Source: an uncultured Pseudomonadota bacterium (GTDB lineage: Bacteria; Pseudomonadota; Gammaproteobacteria; Burkholderiales; SG8-39). Taken from it: DNA of 8,602 bases. The notes beneath the pieces were generated by a model. The model saw only the letters and a list, made by a program, of their open reading frames with translations. It ran no database searches and was not told the origin of the DNA. Positions 1-7,104 of the stretch are shown in pieces. The DNA is taken from contig CAITSH010000216.1 of the NCBI GenBank assembly GCA_903895005.1, positions 1 through 8,602 on the forward strand, read 5' to 3'. The position numbers were made by a program, and so were the translations under genes. The stretch's first letter is position 1; the number at the start of each line of letters is the position of its first letter.

Positions 1-475
1 GATAATTAACTTAATGATAAGTTTGCAAATTATATATTTTTTATACTGTAATTCTTATTATTGAGTTATCGATAAAAGATCGAAAGAACGTCTCTTTAAT
101 CCACGCAGATAGGATTTTGCGGTTGGTGAATTTTTCTCGATACCGAAAAGCGGAACCAGACCCGGACTCGGAACCGGCCTATCAAACGCAAGACAAATGG
201 CTGCCGCGGCGCGCATCAAAAGGGTTGTTTCAGTTAAGCACTATGGTGTCAGTTGGCTGCCGGCACCACAGCCAAAGGCGTAATCGGGTGGCTTTTGCTT
301 TTGTTTCGGTGGAAATAAATGAGGAACAGGTCAGTCGCGATGGACGCTAAGAAGGTCAACCGCTTCGTCTAGACTTTTTGGAATGAGATAAGGAAAGGGC
401 GCTGGCTTCACGACAGATCAATGTACCGGTAAACGAGTGCAACGTATTTCTGCCAGCGCCCAAATTTTAATTGTT
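1..475. other. Gene-free left flank with AT-rich edge
   Basis: I see no supportable gene here. Bases 1-60 contain about 9 G or C in 60 and bases 61-120 about 22 in 60, against roughly half or more in the genes, so the left edge looks like a regulatory or spacer region. It contains a perfect 6-bp inverted repeat, AACTTA-4 nt-TAAGTT (8-23), the palindrome TTATCGATAA (66-75), and a perfect TATAAT hexamer on the minus strand (29-34) without a convincing -35 partner. A plus-strand reading frame from a TTG at 117 to 350 and a 28-residue ATG frame at 197-283 have no clear ribosome site or recognisable motif, so I do not call them genes. The right end carries the inverted repeat listed separately. 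Confidence 0.6.
397..461. terminator. Candidate terminator: perfect 10-bp inverted repeat with long loop
   Basis: GGGCGCTGGC (397-406) and GCCAGCGCCC (452-461) are exact reverse complements separated by 45 nt. The repeat starts 14 bp past the stop of the last minus-strand gene, where a terminator for the hyu/bug unit would lie. Leftward the stem is followed by TTTCCTT, a weak T tract. Rightward it is followed by AAATTTTAATTGTTTT, a better T-rich tail, so it might also stop plus-strand transcription. The loop is unusually long for an intrinsic terminator. It contains a small palindrome, TACCGGTA (424-431), that could fold inside it. A structured RNA 3' end or a protein-binding site are alternatives. 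Confidence 0.45.
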
Positions 476-1459
476 TTAATTGGACTCCGCCCCGATTGAT
501 TTGATTATCGGACCGATTCGCTCGAGATCGGCACGAATGAATGCATCAAAATCCGCAGGACCGAGATCACGAGGGAAAATCGCTTGGGCGGCAAATTTTT
601 CCCTTAGCTCCTTCTCCTCTGTAACCTGCCGAATGTCTCTGCTCAGTTGATCGATGATCGCTTTCGGGGTTTTTGCCGGCGCAACAAAACCATAATAGGT
701 GGCGTACTGGAATCCAGGAAGACCGGCTGCCTGCTCGATTGACGGAACTTCCAGCGGCGACTGCAGGGGTTCACGCGTCGTCACACCAAGAGCCTGCAAC
801 CTTCCGTCCTTGATATATTGCAGGAGAAACGCAACAGGCACGACCATCGCCTCAACACGGCCAGCAACCATGTCCGCAATGAGCTCGCCGCCCTTATAGG
901 GGACGTGCACCAGGTCAATGCCGGCGCGTGAAAAGAAATACGCGGCACCGATGTGCGTCGTCGTTCCGACTCCGGCAGAACCGTAATTTATCTGTCGCGG
1001 CCGTTGTTTTGCCAGTGCGACAAACTCTTTTAATGATCGCACCCCCAGCTTGGGATGAACAACAACAAGACTCGGCGCCTCGCCGATTTGCGCAATCCCG
1101 GAAAACTCGGACAAAGTATCGTAGGGAAGGTTGCGGTAGAGCGTAGGATTGATCGTGTGCTGCGAGTTAACAATCAGGATCGTGTAGCCATCGGGCGCGG
1201 ATTTCGCAACGAACTGTCCGGCTATCGTGCCGCCGGCACCGGGACGGTTTTGAACCACTACCGGCTGCCCTAAACGCTGGGAGAGCCGTTCGGCATAAGC
1301 TCTTGCAACAAAATCGATGGTGGTACCCGCCGCCAACGGCACAACTAACTGGATTGGCCTGCTGGGAAACTTATCTTGCGAATAGGCAATCCCCGCCATA
1401 AATAAAAAAATCCCCCCAGCCGCGAGAACGCGCAGCATCATGCCTTTTGCTTGCCGCAT
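476..1459 (-). CDS. Bug/TctC-family periplasmic solute-binding protein (distal)
   Basis: Predicted extracytoplasmic binding protein of the tripartite tricarboxylate transporter (TctC/Bug) family, 327 residues, the usual family length. Residues 1-27 form a signal peptide: basic start, hydrophobic core, likely cleavage after Ala-Tyr-Ser before Gln28. Family landmarks follow in order: FPSRPIQLVVP (31-41), Asp49 in the first ligand loop, NRPGAGG (71-77), PDGYTIL (89-95), LPYD (111-114), a VPYKGG segment in the middle, and YYGFVAPAKTP towards the C-terminus. The first loop reads PLAAGTTID, where many relatives have PPGG..D, so ligand contacts may differ. The ATG at 1459 is supported by AAGGGGAG about 9 nt upstream. 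It starts 18 bp after marR and is probably the last gene of the operon. Bug proteins usually bind small carboxylates, but no TctA/TctB membrane gene is in the window, so its partner is unknown. Confidence 0.93.
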   Translation of the reverse strand: MRQAKGMMLRVLAAGGIFLFMAGIAYSQDKFPSRPIQLVVPLAAGTTIDFVARAYAERLSQRLGQPVVVQNRPGAGGTIAGQFVAKSAPDGYTILIVNSQHTINPTLYRNLPYDTLSEFSGIAQIGEAPSLVVVHPKLGVRSLKEFVALAKQRPRQINYGSAGVGTTTHIGAAYFFSRAGIDLVHVPYKGGELIADMVAGRVEAMVVPVAFLLQYIKDGRLQALGVTTREPLQSPLEVPSIEQAAGLPGFQYATYYGFVAPAKTPKAIIDQLSRDIRQVTEEKELREKFAAQAIFPRDLGPADFDAFIRADLERIGPIIKSIGAESN

Positions 1460-1477
1460 ATCTGACTCCCCTTTAAA

Positions 1478-2017
1478 TTATTTTTCTCGCGTTGCGCGAG
1501 TGGTCTGGCGTTTCAACGGAGACTTCGGTGCCACCGCTATGTTTGCCTTGATGCGGCCAAGCAAGTTAACCAGCGACACGATCTCCTGCTTGGAGAAATC
1601 ACTCGTCGCCTGAGTCCTTACTTTTGATGAAATTGGAACAAGCTTTCGCAACAAAACACGTGATTTCGGGGTGAGATAAATTCTCACCTTGCGACGGTCG
1701 TCCTTGTCGGACTCCTGGCGGATAAGACCTAAGCGTTCCATTTGCTTTAGTGCGGCGCTTGTTCCCGGCTGCATCAACCCGGCGCTATTGATCAGCTCTT
1801 TTTGAGTCAGTCCATCTTGCTGGCGCAATGCCCTAAGAAACATCCACATTCCCATCGAGACACCGAATCGCTCGGCTTCTGCCTGAAAGGCCCGAGCTAT
1901 CGCGCGATACGTATCACGCAATTCATATGCAATGTTATCCACATACGAATTTTCCGTACTGTGTTCACTCCCCTTCAACGTTCGCATTGTTTTAACCAAG
2001 AAGAAATTGTTAGGCAC
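1478..2017 (-). CDS. MarR-family transcriptional regulator
   Basis: Predicted winged helix-turn-helix repressor or activator, 179 residues. Helical dimerisation segments flank a DNA-binding core: LTQKELINSAGLMQPGTSAA corresponds to the helix-turn-helix, and the following ERLGLIRQESDKDDRRKVR contains the wing with the family's D-x-R signature, then YLTPKSR. MarR proteins bind palindromic operators as dimers and usually release DNA on binding a small, often aromatic, ligand. The start is uncertain. The GTG at 2017 overlaps the end of hyuB by 8 bp. An in-frame ATG at 1987 would remove ten residues. Neither has a clear Shine-Dalgarno sequence, which fits translational coupling to hyuB. The N-terminus (about 25 residues) and the basic C-terminal tail (LKRQTTRATREK) lie outside the core domain. 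Sitting inside the catabolic unit, it is the obvious candidate to regulate that unit, but its targets are inferred. Confidence 0.92.
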   Translation of the reverse strand: MPNNFFLVKTMRTLKGSEHSTENSYVDNIAYELRDTYRAIARAFQAEAERFGVSMGMWMFLRALRQQDGLTQKELINSAGLMQPGTSAALKQMERLGLIRQESDKDDRRKVRIYLTPKSRVLLRKLVPISSKVRTQATSDFSKQEIVSLVNLLGRIKANIAVAPKSPLKRQTTRATREK

Positions 2018-3809
2018 TACTGACGCTATGCTGCATTGTTTTTCTTAACGCAGCCGTCTTCGATTCGTCGATTGTCATTCTGTCACTATCAATCACAACG
2101 CCGTAGTCCGTCTTCGCCCCTTCAACCGTGACATAGCCTTGGCGGACGTCATCGAGCACCCGCGCCACGTCGCGCTCGTATGCGTGTCCGTAGCCACCAC
2201 CGCCGGCTGAAAGCAACTCAACCTCTGTCCCGGCGACGACAGCGATTCCGGTGCCCTTTTGGTATGTTTTCCACTCCGTCTCACCCGGGTTCCTTACCCG
2301 GGCACACCCAACCTGGGCAGCCCCACCGCCGAACAAACCCCACGGGGCGCATTTGGACCGCTCAAAAGCAACCGTCAGCCTCGCATCCATCGGCATAGCG
2401 TAAACCTTGCGCAATCCGAGTCCACCGCGAAACTTGCCCGGCCCCGCAGAATCGGGCCTCCATTCGTACCGTTTAATGACCAGCGGCCAGAAAGTTTCCT
2501 CAACCTCAGTGGGAACTTGCCGCGTATCCCCGTGCGTGACCGTCTTGAGCGGTGAGAATCCGTCCCCATTGGGATGGGCGCCCCATCCACCGAGCACCGA
2601 ATCCACGGTTGAAAACCGGCCGCCAGTGTCAGGGTGACGACCGGCAAACATGAACGCTCCCATGGAACCATGGTGCGCCGCCGGTATTCTGTCCGGAATT
2701 GCGTCGGCCATCGCCCGGAGTATCGTGTCAACGATGGTTTTGATTGTCACCGTCCACAATGACATCGCCGCATTGTCAACGGCGCTCATCAGGGTTCCGG
2801 GCGGAAGGATGACGTTTAACGCACGAAATGTCCCTTCATTCGCCGGGACACCAGGCACGAGCGCGCTCTTCATCGCGACCTTTGCCGCACTGATCCCTGC
2901 GCTATATCCGCAATTCATCGGACCCGGCGTCTGCGGGGCCAATTGGGAATAATCGACGGTCAGCGAATCACCCTTGACGATGACGCTGATTTTTATCGGG
3001 ATGATCTTGTCCGGCGTGACACCATCGTCATCTAAAAAAGATTCGGCGTGGTAGGTTCCGTCGGGCATTGCCCGAATCTGCTGACGTGCAAGCGCCTCAC
3101 ATTGATCCCACATGTAGTTAATGCAGTCATGGACCTGGGTCCAGCCATATTTCTCAATCAGCGCCACGTACCGTTGCCGCCCCAATTCGCAGGCAGCGAT
3201 TTGCGCTTCCATGTCACCCATGGACATCTCGGGCATCCGGATATTGTGGCGGATTACCCTCAGGATTTCCGGATCTGGCTTCCCCGCCTTATAAACCTTC
3301 AGCGACCGCATTTGCAGTCCTTCCTGGAATATTTCGGTGGAATCCGTGCACCAGGATCCGGGGTTCTTTCCGCCAACATCGGACCAGTGTGCCCGCGATG
3401 CCATAAACCCGATCAACTCCTTGCCAAGAAACACCGGTATGTAAACGACGACGTTATTAAGGTGCTGACCGCAAATATCTGAGAAATTCATCAGCAGCAC
3501 GTCACCGGGCTCAAAGCCGTCCTCGCCGTAGATATCGATGCCGTCCTTTACCGAATCGCCGAGGTCGGACATGAACGTTGGAACGCTGCCGCGACTCTGC
3601 GCGATAGTGCGACAATTTTTATCCAGCAGGCCAATGCAGTAATCCTTGACTTCGTAAATAATCGGACTGAACGCCGTTCGGGACAGGTTGATCTCGCACT
3701 CGTCCATGATTGCGACCAGCAGACTTCGGACAACCTCAAGCATGATCGGATCGAATTTAGCCCTCACCGGCAGGCCGCCTTTCCCAATTTCGTTCGAGGC
3801 TGTGCTCAT
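2010..3809 (-). CDS. hyuB: Hydantoinase/oxoprolinase family subunit B (HyuB-like)
   Basis: Predicted B subunit of an ATP-dependent hydantoinase, 5-oxoprolinase or acetone/acetophenone carboxylase-type enzyme, cytoplasmic, 599 residues and full length. Characteristic blocks are FDPIMLEVVR near the start (19-28), the conserved His region GQHLNN (114-119), SRAHWSDVGG (138-147), PGPMNCGYSAG (295-305), GGWGAHPNGDG (407-417), GPGKFRGGLG (456-465) and the Gly-rich GGGGYG (536-541) near the C-terminus. In this family the A subunit activates the substrate carbonyl with ATP and the B subunit helps cleave the amide or carboxylate. The ATG overlaps the hyuA stop as ATGA, with GGAG about 7 nt upstream, so the two are translationally coupled, as expected for subunits of one complex. 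Position 119 is Asn, where I recall many relatives having Asp after the His. Whether the substrate is a hydantoin, lactam, oxoproline or ketone cannot be decided from sequence alone. Confidence 0.93.
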   Translation of the reverse strand: MSTASNEIGKGGLPVRAKFDPIMLEVVRSLLVAIMDECEINLSRTAFSPIIYEVKDYCIGLLDKNCRTIAQSRGSVPTFMSDLGDSVKDGIDIYGEDGFEPGDVLLMNFSDICGQHLNNVVVYIPVFLGKELIGFMASRAHWSDVGGKNPGSWCTDSTEIFQEGLQMRSLKVYKAGKPDPEILRVIRHNIRMPEMSMGDMEAQIAACELGRQRYVALIEKYGWTQVHDCINYMWDQCEALARQQIRAMPDGTYHAESFLDDDGVTPDKIIPIKISVIVKGDSLTVDYSQLAPQTPGPMNCGYSAGISAAKVAMKSALVPGVPANEGTFRALNVILPPGTLMSAVDNAAMSLWTVTIKTIVDTILRAMADAIPDRIPAAHHGSMGAFMFAGRHPDTGGRFSTVDSVLGGWGAHPNGDGFSPLKTVTHGDTRQVPTEVEETFWPLVIKRYEWRPDSAGPGKFRGGLGLRKVYAMPMDARLTVAFERSKCAPWGLFGGGAAQVGCARVRNPGETEWKTYQKGTGIAVVAGTEVELLSAGGGGYGHAYERDVARVLDDVRQGYVTVEGAKTDYGVVIDSDRMTIDESKTAALRKTMQHSVSSA

Positions 3810-5854
3810 CTTTCGCTCCGTATATCAATGATGATGTTGCCGAATTCGTCAAGCGTTGCCGCAGTACCCGGGGGAAGGACGGTGGTCGAGGCGGCCTCTT
3901 CGATAATGCCCGGCCCCTCGATGCGATATCCGGGCGACAACTCGCTGCGCTGCCAGACGTCGCACGAGATAAAATTTACACCGTCGAAATTAACTTTCCG
4001 CGAAACCGGATGCGGCGGATTGTCATTGCGTTCTATTTTTTCAATCGGGGGACGCTCTGCGACGCCGTCAACAACGACCCGCAAGTTGACGATGTTGACG
4101 GGGACATTTTCACTGATATGACCATAGCGCTTGGCATATCCATCCTCAAACAACTGGTGCAGACCCTGCGCGGTCTGCGTCTTCATGGAGCTGGGCAGTC
4201 GAATCTTGATCGTATGCTCCTGCCCCAGGTAGCGCATGTCGGCAAATCGCGAAATATTTATTTTATCGAGAACCACACCAACTTCAGATAACGTTGCCTT
4301 TCCCTCATCCTCGAGCGCCTGATAGTCACGCTCGGCAGCGGCAAAATCAAGTTCAAGCAAAGGCGTTGAAAACATTTTCACAAAATCGTAGCGAAGATTT
4401 GCATACAGCATGCCGTACGCGCAGAAATGGCCGGGATGGGGGGGAATGATGACAGTCTTGACTCCCAGCTCTTTTGCAACAGCCGCGGCGTGCAACGGAC
4501 CGGCACCACCGTAGGCAACCATGGTGAAGTCGAGCGGGTCATGTCCTCTTTCAATCGTCGTTATCTTCACGGCGGAGGCCATCGTCAGGGTGGCTAGATT
4601 GATAATGCCCTCCGCTACCCGATAAATGGGCTCGCCCAGGCTGAGCGCGAGTGCCGCTATCGCCCGCTCTGCTGCAGCGGCATCAAGCTTGATTTGTCCC
4701 CCGAGGAAATGGTCCGGATGAAGGCGACCGAGAACAAGATTCGCATCGGTGATGGTGGGTTCGGTGCCGCCATTGCCGTAACAGACCGGGCCAGGCGTCG
4801 CGCCGGCGCTGCGCGGACCCACGGTCAGTGCACCAAATTCATTTATAGAGGCAATGCTGCCACCACCGGTGCCGACCTCGACAATATCGAGAACCGCCGC
4901 CTGGACCGGATAGCCGCGGTTGTAACCTGCGGCGTAATAGACCGGTGTGACGGCAGCCTCGCCGTTCTCAAGAAGCACCGCCTTCGCCGTCGTTCCCCCC
5001 ATGTCAAACGCAATAAGATTGGGATTGTTCGTAACGCGACCGAGTTCCGCCGCTCCGGCAGCACCGCCGACAGGCCCGGACTCGATCAGTAGAACCGGAC
5101 GCTGAATCGCATCCTCAACCGTGAGGACGCCGCCGTTGGAACCCATCAAGAGGACCCGCCCGCTAAATCCCGCCTTCGAGGCCCCCGCGCGAAAACGGTT
5201 GACGTATGTGCTGGTACGCGGGCCGACAAATGCGTTTACTACCGCCGTCGAGGTGCGCTCGTATTCCCTGAATTCCCGTGATAATTCGTGGGAAGTCGTC
5301 ACAAACCAATTGCCCTGGGCTTTGAGAAATTGCGCCACGGCCATCTCATGCACCGGATTGCGGTAGGAATGCAAAAAACAAATCGCGATCGCTTCTATTC
5401 CGGCGCTTTTCAACGACGCGGCCAACCCCGCCAGTTGGGTTTGATCCAGGGGCGTGGTGATTTCGCCCTTCGCAGAAATGCGCTCCTTCAGTTCATATCT
5501 GAATTCCCGCGGAACAAGGGGCGCCAACCTGCGAAAAAACAGATTGAAAGACTCGGGCCGGTTTCCCCTCCCGATCTCCAGAATGTCGCGAAACCCATCC
5601 GTTGTTACAAGAGCGGTCTTGGCTCCACGGCGCTCCAATATGCTGTTGATCACAACGGTGCAGCCGTGCTTCAGGATTTCGGCATTTTCAACTTTGAACC
5701 CGGCACCACCAAGCCGTTTCAGGCAATCAACCGCCCCTTCATCCGGCGCTGTTGTGCTTGATGTTTTTTCAAAGAAAAACCGCTTTGAAACGGGATCAAA
5801 GGCGGCGAGGTCGGTGAATGTACCGCCAATGTCGATTCCAACTACTGAGCCCAT
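3806..5854 (-). CDS. hyuA: Hydantoinase/oxoprolinase family subunit A (HyuA-like)
   Basis: Predicted ATP-binding A subunit of the hydantoinase/oxoprolinase/acetone carboxylase family, 682 residues, a normal length. It has an actin/HSP70-like ATPase fold. The N-terminal domain opens with GIDIGGTFTD (6-15, phosphate loop) and has HGCTVVINS (63-71) followed by ERRGAKT. The central domain has SNGGVL (239-244), ESGPVGGAAGA (258-268) and the second phosphate motif FDMGGTTAKA (283-292). Then come ERGHDPLDF (435-443), YGGAGPLHA (448-456) and the C-terminal domain with RYLGQEHT (541-548) and IEGPGIIEE (645-653). The ATG at 5854 has GAAAGG about 7 nt upstream. With hyuB it should form one enzyme that phosphorylates a cyclic amide or ketone carbonyl before ring opening or carboxylation. 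The DMGGTTAKA form is typical of the broad proteobacterial group of uncharacterised HyuA proteins, so the name is a family label rather than a substrate assignment. Confidence 0.94.
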   Translation of the reverse strand: MGSVVGIDIGGTFTDLAAFDPVSKRFFFEKTSSTTAPDEGAVDCLKRLGGAGFKVENAEILKHGCTVVINSILERRGAKTALVTTDGFRDILEIGRGNRPESFNLFFRRLAPLVPREFRYELKERISAKGEITTPLDQTQLAGLAASLKSAGIEAIAICFLHSYRNPVHEMAVAQFLKAQGNWFVTTSHELSREFREYERTSTAVVNAFVGPRTSTYVNRFRAGASKAGFSGRVLLMGSNGGVLTVEDAIQRPVLLIESGPVGGAAGAAELGRVTNNPNLIAFDMGGTTAKAVLLENGEAAVTPVYYAAGYNRGYPVQAAVLDIVEVGTGGGSIASINEFGALTVGPRSAGATPGPVCYGNGGTEPTITDANLVLGRLHPDHFLGGQIKLDAAAAERAIAALALSLGEPIYRVAEGIINLATLTMASAVKITTIERGHDPLDFTMVAYGGAGPLHAAAVAKELGVKTVIIPPHPGHFCAYGMLYANLRYDFVKMFSTPLLELDFAAAERDYQALEDEGKATLSEVGVVLDKINISRFADMRYLGQEHTIKIRLPSSMKTQTAQGLHQLFEDGYAKRYGHISENVPVNIVNLRVVVDGVAERPPIEKIERNDNPPHPVSRKVNFDGVNFISCDVWQRSELSPGYRIEGPGIIEEAASTTVLPPGTAATLDEFGNIIIDIRSER

Positions 5855-6005
5855 GTGCAGCCTTTCATATTAATGCGCGACCAAAGATATCGTTGATAGT
5901 TCGTTACAAAGCTGAAGGCGGATTTACGCTGAGATGATAAATGCCGAAACGGAGAGGAGTATTCCTTCGCCTGAGACGTACCAAGCTATGATCGTTGGTC
6001 ATGCC
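5855..6005 (-). other. Spacer between the upstream bug gene and hyuA
   Basis: This 151-bp gap contains the hyuA ribosome site (GAAAGG, near its left end). I find no stem followed by a T tract on the minus strand, so readthrough from the upstream bug gene into hyuA is plausible. I also see no convincing sigma-70 promoter. The 9-mer ATCGTTG(A/G)T occurs twice, at 5889-5897 and 5991-5999; the second lies in an imperfect inverted repeat (ATGATC-3 nt-GGTCAT). Its significance is unknown. Confidence 0.4.
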
Positions 6006-6980
6006 TCAGTCCCCAAGCGTGATTCCTGCCGCCTTGATGACCTTTCCCCATTTTTCAAGATCACTCTTGATCATCGATCCAAGTTGCTCCGGCGTGCTCG
6101 GAGCTGGCTCCAACCCGGCTGCAATCAGGCGTTGCCTGAATTCAGGATCTTTGAGCGCTTTGCCTGTTTCCGCTTGCAGCTTGTCCAATACCGATTTTGG
6201 TGTCGCCGCGGGCGCAACCAGCCCAAACCAGAGCTGATAGCCAATTTCCGGAAACCCGAGTTCACGCAGGCTTGGCGTATCTGGCGACGGGGTTTCCCTG
6301 CCAGGACCTGTAACAGCGAGGCCCCGAAGCTTGCCTTCCTTGGTGTAATTTGCGTAGGGGAGGAAGGTGGTGATGGCAAAATCCAAATCGCCGGACAGAA
6401 GTGCCTGCAGCATCGGCGGAGACCCTTTGAACGGAATGTGCAGCATATTGATCCCCGCGCTCGCCTTTATCTGCTCGCCGATCAGTTGCGCCACAAGTGC
6501 CGAAGAACCGAAAGTAACTCTTCCCGGATTCGCTTTGGCGTAGGCCAAAACTTCCTTGAAATTGCCCCCCGGGGCATTGGCCTTCGCAACAATGAACAGT
6601 GACTGCAAAGCGACGAGGGAAATCGGCGCAAAATCACGAATCGGGTCGTAAGGAAGCTTTGCATTTTGCAAAGGGTTCAGCGTAAAAGTGCTGTCAACGA
6701 CCAGGAATAATGTGTGCCCGTCGGGCGCGGCCTTCGCGGCTGCTTCAGCCGCGATGATGAAATTTCCACCGGGCCGGTTATCTACGATAAATGTCCCTCC
6801 AAGACTGTCCTGGAGCTTTTGAGCAAGCTGTCTTGCAAGTAAATCGGTAATTCCGCCCGGCGGAAAGGAAATGATTATTCGAACCGGCTTGGATGGATAT
6901 GGCTGCGCATAGGCAAAATTTCCGCATAGAACACCGGAAAATAAAACGAATGCGACGACCATCCGTAAAAAAATCGACAT
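6006..6980 (-). CDS. Bug/TctC-family periplasmic solute-binding protein (leading)
   Basis: Second extracytoplasmic binding protein of the TctC/Bug family, 324 residues. Residues 1-25 are a signal peptide ending Ala-Tyr-Ala before Gln26. The mature part starts with YPSKPVRIIISFPPGG; the first ligand loop is PPGGITD (40-46). NRPGG (68-72) is followed by NFII rather than the common NRPGAGG form. PDGHTL, LNPL and LPYDPIRDFAPI follow, then HIPFKGSPP in the second lobe and LVAPAATPKSVLDKL near the C-terminus. The start is well defined: AAGGAGGGG lies a few bases before the ATG at 6980. It is clearly diverged from the distal Bug protein, so the two probably bind different ligands. It precedes hyuA by 151 bp on the same strand and probably leads the transcript. 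No membrane transporter subunits are present, so it may serve a TctAB pair encoded elsewhere or a sensor. Confidence 0.93.
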   Translation of the reverse strand: MSIFLRMVVAFVLFSGVLCGNFAYAQPYPSKPVRIIISFPPGGITDLLARQLAQKLQDSLGGTFIVDNRPGGNFIIAAEAAAKAAPDGHTLFLVVDSTFTLNPLQNAKLPYDPIRDFAPISLVALQSLFIVAKANAPGGNFKEVLAYAKANPGRVTFGSSALVAQLIGEQIKASAGINMLHIPFKGSPPMLQALLSGDLDFAITTFLPYANYTKEGKLRGLAVTGPGRETPSPDTPSLRELGFPEIGYQLWFGLVAPAATPKSVLDKLQAETGKALKDPEFRQRLIAAGLEPAPSTPEQLGSMIKSDLEKWGKVIKAAGITLGD

Positions 6981-6998
6981 GATTCCCCTCCTTGCTGT

Positions 6999-7014
6999 CC
7001 ACCGGCTTTGGTGG
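6999..7014 (-). promoter_or_regulatory. Possible leader hairpin just before the bug ribosome site
   Basis: On the minus strand, CCACC (7014-7010), six bases, then GGTGG (7003-6999) can form a 5-bp GC-rich stem ending about 5 nt before the AAGGAGGGG ribosome site of the bug gene at 6980. It could modulate access to the ribosome site, but short stems of this kind arise often by chance. Confidence 0.2.
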
Positions 7015-7074
7015 TGGAATTAGAGACATCCCGGTTCGCATCTGTTGGTGCGTTTTATATTCAGGGACAGAAAC

Positions 7075-7104
7075 AAGTTAGCACTCTATTTTCATCGATG
7101 TCAA
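7075..7104 (-). promoter_or_regulatory. Candidate sigma-70 promoter for the bug-hyuAB unit
   Basis: Reading the minus strand, a perfect -35 hexamer TTGACA (7104-7099) is followed after 18 bp by TAACTT (7080-7075), itself preceded by TG at the extended -10 position. The -10 box matches consensus poorly, but the -35 and the TG compensate. A start near 7068 would give a leader of roughly 90 nt. The -35 box lies inside the palindromic repeats listed next, the classic layout for repression. The site is predicted from sequence only. Confidence 0.45.

Noticed and set aside
197..283. 28-codon ATG frame (MAAAARIKRVV...) on the plus strand
   Set aside because: There is no Shine-Dalgarno sequence, no recognisable motif and it is very short; open frames this size are expected by chance.
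117..350. Plus-strand 77-codon frame in the left flank
   Set aside because: It starts with TTG, has no clear ribosome site, and its translation shows no domain-like pattern; it lies in a region without other coding signal.
3048..3482. Plus-strand 144-codon frame opposite hyuB
   Set aside because: The opposite strand encodes conserved HyuB blocks throughout; the antisense product is unrecognisable.
5288..5761. Plus-strand 157-codon frame opposite hyuA
   Set aside because: It lies wholly antisense to the conserved N-terminal domain of HyuA.
5934..6602. Long plus-strand frame (222 codons) opposite the leading bug gene
   Set aside because: It is antisense to a well-supported gene with signal peptide and family motifs; the translation has no domain and is a codon-usage shadow.
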